A DNA stretch of 64,000 nucleotides from an uncultured Acetatifactor sp. (GCA_910578995.1 CAJTSY010000001.1:1-64000), one strand, 5' to 3'; positions 1 through 9,657 are shown, numbered from the stretch's first letter. The notes: a model not told the origin generated them from the letters alone. Numbers and translations: made by a program.

Positions 1-28
1 AGTTATAAACTGAATTTCCAAATATACA

Positions 29-57
29 TTGTAAATGCCGGACGATTATCTTATAAT
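29..57 (+). promoter_or_regulatory. Sigma-A type promoter for the first gene
   Basis: A TTGTAA box (29-34) and a perfect TATAAT box (52-57) are separated by exactly 17 bases. They lie about 60 bases upstream of the ATG at 118, which has an AAGGAG ribosome binding site. Read directly from the sequence; transcription is inferred. Confidence 0.7.
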
Positions 58-117
58 GGATACAAAATTATTGTTCCATCATGCATGAGCGTGCTTTCAA
101 AAGGATAAGGAGAACCT

Positions 118-1062
118 ATGAAAAATATGAATTCAAAACCGTTAAAGTTCCTCTTTGCCTGCTGCCTCTTTCTGGCCGTGGGGATCGGCTGTCTGAAATC
201 GACTGCTGCCCATGTAATCCGGGATGCCTATATCGGTTCGGCTTTCAGCTTCCGGACAAACGATGTCGTCGCACTGGCCTGTCCAGACCTGGAAATTGAC
301 AGGACAATGGAGATTCAGCGGCTGGTGGAGAGACATCCGCAGCTGGACCGCGTCATCCACCGCTATCTGCGCGCTTATGCCGCCTTCCTGGCCGGAAAGA
401 ACACGCCCCTTGAAAAAATGGACAACAGCAGATCTTTCGCCAGACTGAACCGCGACATTCTGAAAGCGGTAAAAAGGAGCAGTAACAGCAGTGCTTTGGC
501 AATCAGCGACGAGGAGTTCCTGGCACAGCTGACCGAGGCGGAAGATGAAGCTGAATGGATACTGCTAAACCGGCTTCCTCCAACCCTCCGGAATCTGGGG
601 GAACCGGCGATTGCCGCCACCAGGGTTTATGGAGCAGTGACTTCCTTTTGGGTGCAGGCTGTGCTGCTTTTGGGTATGCTGCTGCCGCTCCTTATGCCTG
701 TTGTCCTATATGCCCAAAGGTCTTCTCCGGGGATCATTCCTTTTTTCAGGCTGACTCCTTTGGTATCTCCCGCAGCGAAAGAAGGCTCCGCTTCTGATAC
801 AGCTTCATCGTACAGCGCAGGGATCGGGGCATATTATCGTTCCCTGGGAAAGGTTTCCCTGCTGCAGGGCTGTTTCTGGACTATCGTCCCCTTTGCCTGT
901 ATCAAGGCCGCCGACAGGTGGGTGCTCTCTGTTACCGACAGGCTTCTGGGGCGCAGTATGTATCTGGATACCGCCCCCTTCCTGTGGCGCGGGGCTATCC
1001 TTATTGGATGCGGAGGAGCCGTCTGGTTCCTGGCTTCCAGGCTTTCCGCTCTTAGATCCTGA
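118..1062 (+). CDS. Unknown membrane protein, 314 aa
   Basis: I do not recognise this family. The protein starts with a basic end and a hydrophobic segment (about residues 9-30) that looks like a signal anchor or signal peptide. A soluble, charged, helical region follows to about residue 175. A strong membrane segment lies near 178-202, and two more hydrophobic stretches lie near 243-263 and 288-308. This suggests an extracytoplasmic helical domain and a C-terminal membrane bundle. The ATG at 118 is chosen because AAGGAG sits 5-6 bases upstream and a good promoter lies just before it. It is transcribed alone, away from the minus-strand genes that follow, and the next plus-strand gene is decayed. 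Confidence 0.7.
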   Translation: MKNMNSKPLKFLFACCLFLAVGIGCLKSTAAHVIRDAYIGSAFSFRTNDVVALACPDLEIDRTMEIQRLVERHPQLDRVIHRYLRAYAAFLAGKNTPLEKMDNSRSFARLNRDILKAVKRSSNSSALAISDEEFLAQLTEAEDEAEWILLNRLPPTLRNLGEPAIAATRVYGAVTSFWVQAVLLLGMLLPLLMPVVLYAQRSSPGIIPFFRLTPLVSPAAKEGSASDTASSYSAGIGAYYRSLGKVSLLQGCFWTIVPFACIKAADRWVLSVTDRLLGRSMYLDTAPFLWRGAILIGCGGAVWFLASRLSALRS

Positions 1063-1100
1063 CCCTGACAAGCCGGAACCAGAATTTTGCCGCTTTTAAA

Positions 1101-1190
1101 CGGACCGATGAAAAAAGCAATCCAATGAAAACGGTTCAACAGAAAAGCGATCTGAAGAAAAAAGCGGTTCAATGGAAGAAAAGCATCTTA
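1101..1190 (+). repeat. Degenerate A-rich short repeats
   Basis: This stretch between the membrane protein gene and the decayed ATPase gene contains about five imperfect units of 13-19 bases. Each ends in a GAAAA-like A run and restarts with a GCGGTTCAA- or GCGATC-like core. The units differ in length and sequence, so this is an eroded repeat at best. No function is apparent. Confidence 0.35.
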
Positions 1191-1246
1191 AAAAGAAAGA
1201 TAAGAATATAAATTATCTACAGATCCAAAAGAAAGGCGATCCGCCC

Positions 1247-1750
1247 ATGAAAGATAAACTGCCTATAGGTATTGAGAATTTTGAGGAAATTCGTACAGAA
1301 GGATTCTGCTATGTGGATAAAACCTGCTTTATCAAGAAGCTGCTGAATAATTAGGGAAAAGTAAATCTCTTCACCCGTCCCCGCAGATTCGGAAAGTCCC
1401 TGAATATGAGTATGTTAAAATACTTTTTTGGTTATGACTGTGACAGCAGACTGTTTGAGGGACTGGAAATTGCAAAGGAAACGGCGCTTTGTCAGCAGTA
1501 TATGGGAAAATTCCCAGTCATTTCCATAAATCTGAAGGATGCAGGCGCCGGAAACTATGAGACAGCCCGGGGACTGCTGTGCTCCATTATTCGGAATGAA
1601 GCACTGCGTTTTTCTTTCCTGAAAGAAAGCCGTCAGCTTGGAGAAGATAAAATAAATCAATACCAGCGCCTGCTGTCCTATGAAGAGCACGGAGAAACAT
1701 ATCATTCACCTCTTCCCGGGAATAGTCCTGGTACAGGGCTACATTATTGA
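1247..1750 (+). pseudogene. Decayed AAA-ATPase / DUF1703-type gene
   Basis: The frame starting at the ATG at 1247 reads like the N-terminus of the bacterial AAA-ATPase-like family that carries a C-terminal PD-(D/E)XK (DUF1703) domain. It has a 'PIGIENFEEIR' start, the 'YVDKT' motif and, after the stop, the 'TRPRRFGKSLNMSML' P-loop-like segment. A TAG at 1352-1354 interrupts it exactly where family members usually have a glutamine (CAG to TAG). The frame then stays open to 1750 and loses family-like sequence; the normal protein is about 500 residues or more. The remainder is missing, and the topoisomerase gene on the opposite strand ends at 1841. These genes are common, repeated accessory genes in gut Clostridia. 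Pseudogene status is well supported; the original function is unknown. Confidence 0.8.
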
Positions 1751-1840
1751 AGATGGTATCGCTAAAAATATAGCTTTGCTGATAACAGACCGGGCTTACA
1801 TGTATGACGCATTTGTCTTCGTTTTCGCTGTTCGCCGGCC

Positions 1841-3763
1841 TTATACATCCAGTTCCGCGTCCACCGCATGGTCATAGATAAAAATCTTTCTGGGCGGCAC
1901 CTCCGTCCCCATGAGCAGCTCCGTCACTTCCGAGGCCATCCTGGCATCCTCGATCTCCACCAGCTTCATACGCCGGGTCTCCGGGTTCAGCGTGGTCTCC
2001 CAGAGCTGTTCCGCGTCCATCTCGCCAAGGCCCTTGTACCGCTGCAGGGTAAAAGGCGTTTTGTGGGTTTTCCGGTACTTTTCCAACGCTTTGTCATCAT
2101 AGAGATACTGCTCCGCCCCCTTGGAAGGCATGGCCTTATACAAGGGCGGCATGGCGATATATACATGCCCCTCGAAAATCAGCTCAGGCATAAAGCGATA
2201 AAACAGCGTCAGCAGCAGCGTGGAAATATGGGCTCCGTCCACATCCGCATCCGCCATGATGATGATCTTGTCGTAGCGAAGCTTTTTGATGTCAAAGTCA
2301 TTGCCGTACCCTTCTGAAAAACCGCAGCCGAAGGCATTGATCATGGTCTTGATCTCCGCGTTGGCCAGAACCTTGTCGATACTGGCCTTCTCCACGTTCA
2401 ATATCTTGCCCCGGATGGGCAGGATGGCCTGGAACATCCGGTTTCTGGCCATCTTGGCGCTGCCTCCGGCGGAATCTCCCTCCACGATGAAAATCTCGCA
2501 TTTGGAAGGGTCCCTGGACTCGCAGTTGGCCAGCTTTCCGTTGGAATCAAAGGAAAATTTCTGCTTTGTGAGCATGTTGGTCTTGGCACGCTCTTCGGAT
2601 TTGCGGATTTTCGCCGCCTTCTCCGCGCAGCCGATGATATTTTTCAGGGTATCCAGGTTCCGGTCAAAGAAACGGACGATCTCCTCCCCGGTCACCTTGG
2701 ACACCACCTTGGCCGCGTCCTGATTGTCCAGTTTCGTCTTGGTCTGGCCTTCAAACCGGGGGTCAGGATGCTTGATGGACACCACCGCCGTCATGCCGTT
2801 TCGAACGTCAGCTCCCGTAAAATTGGCATCCTTCTCTTTCAGAATCCCGATCTGCCTGGCGTAGGTGTTAATCACGTTGGTGAACATGGTCTTGAAGCCC
2901 GTCAGATGGGTTCCGCCCTCGGAGTTGTATATATTATTACAAAATCCCAATACATTCTCGTGGAACTCATTGATGTACTGGAAAGCTGCCTCCACGGAGA
3001 TTCCTTCGCTTTCCCCCTTAAAATAGATCACATCGTGGACAGGGTCCTGGGACTTGTTCATGTCCTTCACAAAGCCGGTAATGCCGTCAGGCTCATGGAA
3101 CGCCACTTTCTCCGGCTCCTCCCTGCGCCTGTCCTCGAACAGGATGGTCAGGTTTGGATTCAGGTAGGCCGTCTCGTGAAGACGACTTTTCACATCGTCC
3201 TCCTTGAACCGGGTCCTGTCGAAAATGGTGTCGTCAGGCAGGAAATTGATGGTGGTCCCGGTCTCTTTCGTTCTGCCCTTCACGGGAAGCAGGCCGTTTT
3301 CCAGGGGAATCACCGGATTGCCTCTCTCATATTTGTCCTCATAAATAAATCCGCCGGTCTTAACCGTTACGGTCAGTCTGGTGGAAAGGGCATTGACCAC
3401 GGAGGAGCCCACGCCGTGGAGGCCGCCGCTGGTCTTGTAGGCGGCATTGTCGAATTTTCCCCCTGCGTGAAGGGTGGTGAACACCAGGCGCTCCGCGCTG
3501 ATGCCCTTCTCATGCATTCCCACAGGAATCCCCCGGCCGTTATCCATAATGGTGGCTGAGCCGTCCGCCTCCAGGATGACCCGGATCTGATCGCAGAATC
3601 CCGCCAGATGCTCATCCACGGAATTGTCCACGATCTCATAGATTAAGTGGTTCAGCCCCTTGGTGGAAACGCTTCCGATGTACATGCCCGGGCGTTTGCG
3701 CACAGCTTCCAACCCCTCCAGTACCGTGATACTGGAGGCGTCATAATTGTTTGTATTTGCCAT
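1841..3763 (-). CDS. parE: Type IIA DNA topoisomerase subunit B (ParE/GyrB family)
   Basis: ATP-binding subunit of a type IIA topoisomerase, which would pair with a GyrA/ParC partner to relax or decatenate DNA. Seen: the GHKL ATPase motifs EIVDNSVDE (residues 43-51), DNGRGIP (74-80) and GGLHGVGS (113-120); the QTKTKL loop (340-345); the TOPRIM motifs EGDSAGG (428-434) and DADVDG (505-510); and a C-terminal QRYKGLGEM segment. At 640 residues it has the normal length. No recF, dnaN or gyrA is nearby, so it is probably the second B subunit (ParE) rather than the origin-linked GyrB; the gene symbol is inferred. No A-subunit gene follows it. It lies downstream of recG and the DegV gene on the same strand. 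Confidence 0.85.
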   Translation of the reverse strand: MANTNNYDASSITVLEGLEAVRKRPGMYIGSVSTKGLNHLIYEIVDNSVDEHLAGFCDQIRVILEADGSATIMDNGRGIPVGMHEKGISAERLVFTTLHAGGKFDNAAYKTSGGLHGVGSSVVNALSTRLTVTVKTGGFIYEDKYERGNPVIPLENGLLPVKGRTKETGTTINFLPDDTIFDRTRFKEDDVKSRLHETAYLNPNLTILFEDRRREEPEKVAFHEPDGITGFVKDMNKSQDPVHDVIYFKGESEGISVEAAFQYINEFHENVLGFCNNIYNSEGGTHLTGFKTMFTNVINTYARQIGILKEKDANFTGADVRNGMTAVVSIKHPDPRFEGQTKTKLDNQDAAKVVSKVTGEEIVRFFDRNLDTLKNIIGCAEKAAKIRKSEERAKTNMLTKQKFSFDSNGKLANCESRDPSKCEIFIVEGDSAGGSAKMARNRMFQAILPIRGKILNVEKASIDKVLANAEIKTMINAFGCGFSEGYGNDFDIKKLRYDKIIIMADADVDGAHISTLLLTLFYRFMPELIFEGHVYIAMPPLYKAMPSKGAEQYLYDDKALEKYRKTHKTPFTLQRYKGLGEMDAEQLWETTLNPETRRMKLVEIEDARMASEVTELLMGTEVPPRKIFIYDHAVDAELDV

Positions 3764-3922
3764 TTATATTTCACTCTCCTGTGAGATGTTATTCTTCTAT
3801 TTTATTATCTGTTTCCCTGCCGCAAAGCAAGGGAAGTATTTTTCAAGCCGGTTCCGGTCAGCGAATGCCTTTGGGTAAACGGCATCGTCCACGGAGTTCT
3901 CCGAAGGAGAAAAGGCTGCGTC

Positions 3923-4792
3923 TCATATCGCCATTTTCTTACAGCAGGCAAACGCCAGCGCCCCGGGCCCGATATGGCAGGCCACGCTCAGGGACAGGGC
4001 GTCAATATGGATATCATATCCGGGAAACTGTGACAGGATCTCCTCCTTATAGGCCTCAGCCGCCTCCAGATTGGCCGTATGGGCGATCTGCAGCCAGATA
4101 TGCTTATCCTCCGTCATGCCGCCGAAGCGGGCCTCAATGTCGCTTTTAATGGCATTGAACATGATGCTCTTGCCCTGGTTGGTGGTTCTCGCCTTCGCGA
4201 AGGCATCCAGTTTGTCTCCCTGAATCTGCAGCACGGGCTTTAGGCGCAGCATGGTGCCGATGGCTGCTGCGGCGGGGGTGATGCGCCCGCCCTTTTTCAG
4301 GTAATACAGAGTGTCCAGCATAATGTAGATGCTGCTGTTGAATTTGTCCGCTTCCAGGAACTCCTTTATCTCTTTCGCATTCTTTCCCCGGGCTGCCAGC
4401 AGTTTCGCATCCAGGCAGGACTGGCGCTGGGTGACGGAAATGCGCTGGTTGTTTACCACCTGGACCTTTCCCTGATAATCCTCCGCCAGAATCATGGCGC
4501 TCTGGCAGGAACCGGACAGGCCGCTGCTCATGGGGATATGGACGATTTCGTCGTAATCGTTTAACAGGCTGTCCCACAGCTTTGTCACTGACTCCGGCGA
4601 GGGCTGGCTTGTTCCGATATTGGCCCCTGCGGAAAGTTTTTCATAAAATTGCTCCTGGGTCAGGTCGATATCCTCGTAATACGTCTCTTCGTTGATCATA
4701 AAGGGCATGGGAAGCACATGTATTCCAAGTTCCCTGCCTCCTGCCTGGGTGATACCGCTGTTGCTGTCGGTAACAATTGCTACGCTTGACAT
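3923..4792 (-). CDS. DegV family fatty-acid-binding protein (FakB-like)
   Basis: DegV/FakB proteins bind a fatty acid and present it to the kinase FakA for phosphorylation. Seen: the N-terminal 'VAIVTDSNSGI' strand, the 'TSQPSPE' lipid-pocket motif, the 'SSGLSGS' motif, and the 'LKKGGRITPAAAAIG' plus 'KPVLQI' segments typical of the family. The frame opens further upstream, but the ATG at 4792 is chosen because GAGGAAA lies 4-5 bases ahead and the protein then begins like other members (289 aa). It sits three genes downstream of asp23-fakA on the same strand, with only recG between. That context supports a FakB role, but the acyl specificity cannot be read from sequence. Confidence 0.88.
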   Translation of the reverse strand: MSSVAIVTDSNSGITQAGGRELGIHVLPMPFMINEETYYEDIDLTQEQFYEKLSAGANIGTSQPSPESVTKLWDSLLNDYDEIVHIPMSSGLSGSCQSAMILAEDYQGKVQVVNNQRISVTQRQSCLDAKLLAARGKNAKEIKEFLEADKFNSSIYIMLDTLYYLKKGGRITPAAAAIGTMLRLKPVLQIQGDKLDAFAKARTTNQGKSIMFNAIKSDIEARFGGMTEDKHIWLQIAHTANLEAAEAYKEEILSQFPGYDIHIDALSLSVACHIGPGALAFACCKKMAI

Positions 4793-4916
4793 ATATTTCC
4801 TCATTTCCGTGTGGCGCAGGCAGCGGTTCCACAACCAGAAACGCCGGACCGGCCGCACACACCTTTTTGATTCTGGCAGATCCCTTTACCGTGGAGCTGC
4901 AAGTACTATTTTACTG

Positions 4917-6986
4917 TTATATCGAACGAAAGTCAACACTGTTTGCGGAAGCCTCCAAAAGATGACGGCGCAGTGGCTGGTGATCCGCCTCCTGCAGGTC
5001 CGGATCCTCCCTTAACAGCAGATCCACTGCCTCAGAGGCCTGCTTCAGTACCGGGGCATCCGAATAGATATCCCCCATCCGGAAAGAGAATTCCCCGCTC
5101 TGCCTGATTCCGAACAGTTCCCCGGGACCCCGGAGCTTTAAATCCTCGGAGGCGATATGGAATCCGTCGTTGGACCGGTTCAGGATCTTCAGCCGGTCCA
5201 TGGTTTCCTGCTTTTCGCTTCCGCTGATGAAGATACAGTAGCTCTGGTCTCCGCCCCTTCCCACCCGTCCCCGGAGCTGGTGGAGCTGTGCCAGGCCGAA
5301 ACGTTCCGCATTTTCCACCATCATCACAGTGGCATTTGGCACATTGATGCCCACCTCGATGACCGTGGTGGAAACCAGCACATCAATGGAACGGGCGGCA
5401 AATTCCTCCATGATCCTCTTCTTGTCAGCGGGACGCATCTTTCCGTGGAGACAGGCCACCTGAATCTCCCGGGGAAGGGCATTTCTGAGTTTTTCCGCGT
5501 AATCCACCACATTTTCCAGGGAGACGCCGCCCTCTCCGTCCCCCTCCCCCTCCACCTGGGGGCAGATCACATATGCCTGCCTTCCCTTCTTCACCTCCCC
5601 GGCTATAAATCTGTAGGCGCTAGGACGGTAAGATGTATTCACCACACAGTTTTTCACCGGCAGGCGGTTGGCCGGCAGTTCGTCTATGACGGAAAGATGC
5701 AGATCCCCGTACAGAATAATGGCAAGCGTCCTGGGTATGGGAGTGGCGCTCATGACCAGAATATGGGGGGCTTCCCCTTTCCCTGCCAGGCATTCCCGCT
5801 GCCTTACCCCAAAACGGTGCTGCTCGTCCGTAACAGCCAGGGCAAGTCTGCGGTATTCCACTTTTTCCTGAATCAGGGCATGGGTGCCTATGACCAGATT
5901 GGCCTCCCCTGAGGAGATCATGGCACGGGCCTCCTTCTTTTCCCTGGCGTTCATGGAACCCACCAACAGAACGGGGCGAAAGACCAGGCCATATTTTGAC
6001 GTATATTCCTGAATAGTTTCAAAGTGCTGCATGGCCAGTACTTCCGTGGGTGCCATAAGGGCTCCCTGATATCCGTTTGCCGCTGTCATCAGCAGGGCCA
6101 GTACCGCCACAATGGTCTTTCCGGAACCCACATCCCCCTGAATCAGGCGGTTCATGCAGCAGGCACCCCCAAGGTCCTCCCGGATCTCCGCCCACACCCT
6201 CTTCTGGGCCTCCGTGAGGGGAAAGGGAAGCTGTTCCAGGAAACGGATGGTATGGGCGGTTTCCAGTATCCGGTAATGATTGGGAAGCTGCTCGCTGAAC
6301 TCCCTGTTTCTGCGCATCAGGAACAGGAACTGGAAGAATTCGTCAAAAACCAGCCTTTTTCTTGCTGCCAGCAGGGAATCATAATCAGAGGGAAAGTGAA
6401 TGGTTTCCACCGCCTGCCGCAGAGGGATGAGGCAGTTTTGACCAAGCATCCGCTCCGTGCAATATTCCGGCTCAAATTCATACAGGGAAAGGACCTGCTT
6501 TACACATTTCTGTACCATGGAATTGGTCAGCCCCTTTGTCAGGGAATACCTGGGAACCAGCCGGTCCGTAAGTCTGCCGTATTCCTCCAGGGAGAAAATC
6601 TTGGGCTGCTCCATCGCCTTTTCCCTGCCCCGAGTCTGCACCATACCCCGGAACAGGTAAAAGCCGCCCCGTTTCAGGGTCTTTTTCAGGAATGGCATGT
6701 TATAGAAGGTAAGCTGCAGGCTTCCGGTGGAGTCGGCAGCCTTCATGTTAAGGATATGAAGCTTCCCTGCCCTCTTTTCATTGGGAATTCCGGAAATGGC
6801 GGCATGGACGGCACATACCTCCCCCGGCACCAGGCGGCTGATCTCCACAGGTTTCCCATAGACTTCATAGTCTCTTGGATATGCGCAGAGAAGATCCCCC
6901 ACGGTGTGTATATCCAGTTTCGCAAACAACTGCCGGGTCTTGTCTCCCACGCCCTTCAGTTCCATTATGGAAGTCTCTTTCTCCAT
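4917..6986 (-). CDS. recG: ATP-dependent DNA helicase RecG
   Basis: RecG remodels stalled replication forks and branch-migrates Holliday junctions. Seen: an N-terminal wedge/OB region (about residues 1-150), Walker A GDVGSGKT (284-291), the DEQH box (387-390), the SATPIPRT motif III (413-420), and the helicase C-terminal QLRGRVGRGG motif. At 689 residues it has the family's usual length. The ATG at 6986 has a modest GGAGGG upstream; a second ATG seven codons in, beginning MELKGVG, is an alternative start. It lies 107 bases downstream of fakA and upstream of the DegV gene. This matches the Bacillus arrangement, in which recG is close to yloU-yloV. Confidence 0.96.
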   Translation of the reverse strand: MEKETSIMELKGVGDKTRQLFAKLDIHTVGDLLCAYPRDYEVYGKPVEISRLVPGEVCAVHAAISGIPNEKRAGKLHILNMKAADSTGSLQLTFYNMPFLKKTLKRGGFYLFRGMVQTRGREKAMEQPKIFSLEEYGRLTDRLVPRYSLTKGLTNSMVQKCVKQVLSLYEFEPEYCTERMLGQNCLIPLRQAVETIHFPSDYDSLLAARKRLVFDEFFQFLFLMRRNREFSEQLPNHYRILETAHTIRFLEQLPFPLTEAQKRVWAEIREDLGGACCMNRLIQGDVGSGKTIVAVLALLMTAANGYQGALMAPTEVLAMQHFETIQEYTSKYGLVFRPVLLVGSMNAREKKEARAMISSGEANLVIGTHALIQEKVEYRRLALAVTDEQHRFGVRQRECLAGKGEAPHILVMSATPIPRTLAIILYGDLHLSVIDELPANRLPVKNCVVNTSYRPSAYRFIAGEVKKGRQAYVICPQVEGEGDGEGGVSLENVVDYAEKLRNALPREIQVACLHGKMRPADKKRIMEEFAARSIDVLVSTTVIEVGINVPNATVMMVENAERFGLAQLHQLRGRVGRGGDQSYCIFISGSEKQETMDRLKILNRSNDGFHIASEDLKLRGPGELFGIRQSGEFSFRMGDIYSDAPVLKQASEAVDLLLREDPDLQEADHQPLRRHLLEASANSVDFRSI

Positions 6987-7093
6987 AAAGCCAGCCCTCC
7001 CGGTATCCGCAAATACGCGGCCCGCTCATCAGCAAAAGGAGACAGCGCAAGTCTGCCTCCCAGAGGATTCACGTATCTGTAGTTGAAACAGTC

Positions 7094-8824
7094 CTATTCC
7101 GCAGACATAATGTAGTAATATATGGGCTGTCCGCCGTACTGCAGTTCAATGTCAAAGTCGGGATAGCTCTCAGCCACCTGCCGGCGGAAGGCTTCAGCCT
7201 CCTCCTCTCCCACATCGCTGCCGTAATAGATGCTGATCAGCTCCGCATCCTCCGTCACGATACCTGCCACGGTTTCCTTTGCCACGTCACTCATACCTGC
7301 GCCCACTGCCAGGATCCCACTGTCGCCGATTCCCATGAAATCGCCTTTTCTGATCTCCTTGTCGTCTATGACGGTATCCCTCACCGCATAGGTGACTTCC
7401 CCAGTGCTGACATGCTTAATCTCGCTAATCATGTTGGCCTCATTTTCGTCGGCGGACAGCTCGGGTACGAAATTGATCACGGCCGTAATACCCTGCGGAA
7501 TGGTCCTGGTAGGAATGACCAGCAGATCCTTCTCCGCAGTAAGCTCTGCAGCCTGGTTGGCCGCCAGGATGATGTTTTTATTGTTGGGAAGGATAAACAC
7601 TGTCTTTGCGTTGACTTTGTCCACTGCTTCCAGGATATCCGCCGTACTGGGGTTCATGGTCTGTCCGCCTTCGATGATGTGGTCCACGCCCAGACTCCTG
7701 AAAATCTTATTCATCCCCTCTCCCACGGAAACCGCGATAAAACCGTAATCTTTGGGCGGCTCTTCCGGGGAAGGCCCGGCTGTCGCTGCAGCAGGCTGAT
7801 CCGGGGCAGGGGCCGCTTCGGCTTTCAGCTCCCCGGAAGCGCTTTGGGCAGTCATTTTGAAAAGTTTCTCCTGATGCTCCAGGCGCATGTTGTCTATCTT
7901 CATGTTGGAAAGCGCACCATACTGCAATGCCTTCTGGATTGCCAGTCCAGGGTCATTGGTATGTACGTGCACCTTGACCACATCCTCGTCTGCCACACAT
8001 ACAATTGAATCGCCTATGGATTCCAGGTAGGCCTTGAAATCCAGTTCTGCCTTGATATTAAAGGGTTTGTTCAGCATGATGATAAATTCGGTACAGTATC
8101 CGAACCTGATCTCCGCTTCTGACTCCGCCTGGATCCGGGAGCCTGCAAAACCGGCCGGGGAAGTCCCCCCATTGTCCGGTGCAAGGGATAAATCCACTTC
8201 TTTTCCCAGAAAAGCGTCCACCGCCCCGGAGAGAACCTCCACAAGTCCCTGGCCGCCCGAATCCACCACCCCGGCCTGCTTCAAGACGGGCAGCATCTCG
8301 GGTGTCTGGCTCAGGACATAACGGGTATGCTCTACAATTGCAGTCAGGAATGCCTCCAGATCCTCCATCCCCTCCTCCGCCAACTCCTTTGCCTTGTCGG
8401 CACCGCCCCTGGCAACGGTGAGAATGGTTCCCTCCTTGGGTTTCATGACAGCCTTGTATGCCGTCTCCACCGCTTTATCGAAGGCTTCCGTGAGAACAGG
8501 AATTGTCAGTGTCTTCTCATCCCTGATCCTTTTGGTAAAGCCGCGGAGCAGCTGGGACAGGATGACGCCGGAATTACCCCTGGCTCCCCGCAGCGAACCG
8601 CCGGAAACCGCCTTGCAGAGACTGGGCATGTCGATGCCTTCCCCCAGTGCGGACACCTCCCTCGCAGCAGACATAATGGTCATGGTCATATTGGTACCCG
8701 TATCGCCGTCGGGAACGGGGAAAACATTTAGTTCATTGATCCACTCTTTTTTGCGCTCCAGATTCTTTGCTCCGGCCAGGAACATCCTGGAAAGCATTTT
8801 AGCATCAATTTGCTGTAAACTCAC
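7094..8824 (-). CDS. fakA: Fatty acid kinase FakA (DhaL/YloV family)
   Basis: Phosphorylates fatty acids bound to a FakB/DegV partner, making acyl-phosphate for phospholipid synthesis. Seen: an N-terminal DhaL (DAK2) kinase domain with the Mg/ATP motif FPVPDGDTGTN and the 'LRGARGNSGVILSQ' loop, a linker rich in Ala and Pro (about residues 335-360), and a C-terminal DegV-like domain. The frame is open from a TTG at 8845, but the GTG at 8824 is the better start because AAGGAGG lies 8 bases upstream and overlaps the end of asp23 (576 aa). It is the second gene after asp23 and is followed by recG. Confidence 0.92.
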   Translation of the reverse strand: MSLQQIDAKMLSRMFLAGAKNLERKKEWINELNVFPVPDGDTGTNMTMTIMSAAREVSALGEGIDMPSLCKAVSGGSLRGARGNSGVILSQLLRGFTKRIRDEKTLTIPVLTEAFDKAVETAYKAVMKPKEGTILTVARGGADKAKELAEEGMEDLEAFLTAIVEHTRYVLSQTPEMLPVLKQAGVVDSGGQGLVEVLSGAVDAFLGKEVDLSLAPDNGGTSPAGFAGSRIQAESEAEIRFGYCTEFIIMLNKPFNIKAELDFKAYLESIGDSIVCVADEDVVKVHVHTNDPGLAIQKALQYGALSNMKIDNMRLEHQEKLFKMTAQSASGELKAEAAPAPDQPAAATAGPSPEEPPKDYGFIAVSVGEGMNKIFRSLGVDHIIEGGQTMNPSTADILEAVDKVNAKTVFILPNNKNIILAANQAAELTAEKDLLVIPTRTIPQGITAVINFVPELSADENEANMISEIKHVSTGEVTYAVRDTVIDDKEIRKGDFMGIGDSGILAVGAGMSDVAKETVAGIVTEDAELISIYYGSDVGEEEAEAFRRQVAESYPDFDIELQYGGQPIYYYIMSAE

Positions 8825-8837
8825 GATACGGTCCTCC

Positions 8838-9197
8838 TTAATCAATCACTCTGACGCCATCTACATAGATGTTGATTTTTTCGATTTGAATCCCGGTAAA
8901 CTCTTCTACCTTGTATTTTACATTACTGATCAGATTATCCGTGACAGCCAGTATGCTGACTCCGTAAGCGACAATGACATGAAAATCAAGAATAAGCCTG
9001 TTCTGGCGGAGTGTAACGCTGATTCCCCTGGTAATACTGTCCTTCCGCAGGAGCTTTACCAGACCATCCTTTACACTGACACCGGCCATGCCCACAATAC
9101 CGAAACATTCAACCGCAACACTTCCCGCGTATTGGGCGATCACTTCGTTGTGAACAACGATTTTACCCATATGGGTATTCATAGAAGAACCTTTCAT
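8838..9197 (-). CDS. Asp23/Gls24 family envelope stress protein (YloU-like)
   Basis: Small Asp23-family protein, about 119 residues, with the typical 'GKIVVHNEVIAQYAG' start and the 'VRLIVDFHVIVAYG'-like beta strands. In Bacillus the orthologue YloU sits beside the fatty-acid kinase gene yloV, as here. The ATG at 9197 follows AAGGAAGGG; another ATG at 9182 (MNTHMGK) is also possible. The stop lies 13 bases before the fakA start, so the pair is probably co-transcribed. Its molecular function is not established. Confidence 0.88.
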   Translation of the reverse strand: MKGSSMNTHMGKIVVHNEVIAQYAGSVAVECFGIVGMAGVSVKDGLVKLLRKDSITRGISVTLRQNRLILDFHVIVAYGVSILAVTDNLISNVKYKVEEFTGIQIEKINIYVDGVRVID

Positions 9198-9327
9198 TAT
9201 CAACCCTTCCTTCCGCTTTTCAATTTGGGCAAAATACCCCTGTCTTCAGACATATATCCATTATTTTAACAGCTTTCCCTGAAAAAGGGAATATTAAATA
9301 TAAAAATAAAAAAAAGAATTTTTTTGC

Positions 9328-9356
9328 TTGCTTTTTCCATATATTTCTGTTAATAT
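9328..9356 (+). promoter_or_regulatory. Probable promoter for rpmB
   Basis: TTGCTT (9328-9333) and TAATAT (9351-9356) are 17 bases apart in an AT-rich stretch. They lie about 57 bases upstream of the rpmB start. The boxes are imperfect, so this is a moderate call. Confidence 0.5.
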
Positions 9357-9413
9357 ACTAATGTTATGAAATAAACGTAAGCGTAAGCACACGCGGTTCG
9401 AGGAGGTGTCAAG

Positions 9414-9599
9414 ATGGCTAAGTGTGATATTTGTGGGAAAGGCGTTCAGTTCGGTCATAATGTAAGCCATTCTAATAGAAAGACCAATGCAATGTGGAAA
9501 GCGAATGTCAAACGGGTAAAGTGCAAGGTGAACGGCGGCGCAAAGCGCCTGCATGTCTGTACCGGCTGCCTGAAGTCCGGAAGAGTTGAAAGAGCCTGA
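9414..9599 (+). CDS. rpmB: 50S ribosomal protein L28
   Basis: Structural protein of the large ribosomal subunit. The 61-residue protein begins with 'MAKCDICGKGVQFGHNVSHS' and keeps the L28 pattern. It has two CxxC pairs (near residues 4-7 and 49-52), so it is the zinc-ribbon (C+) form. A strong GAGGAGG ribosome binding site precedes the ATG. It is a single-gene plus-strand unit with its own promoter and a factor-independent terminator, and is divergent from asp23-fakA, as in Bacillus. Confidence 0.97.
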   Translation: MAKCDICGKGVQFGHNVSHSNRKTNAMWKANVKRVKCKVNGGAKRLHVCTGCLKSGRVERA

Positions 9600-9610
9600 G
9601 TATCAAAAAG

Positions 9611-9638
9611 GAGCAGGTCGGGTACCTGCTCTTTTTTT
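9611..9638 (+). terminator. Rho-independent terminator of rpmB
   Basis: The inverted repeat GAGCAGGT / ACCTGCTC (9611-9630) closes around a short loop and is followed directly by a run of seven T. It starts about 11 bases after the rpmB stop. Confidence 0.93.
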
Positions 9639-9657
9639 GCGTTTTTCCGCGGTGTGT

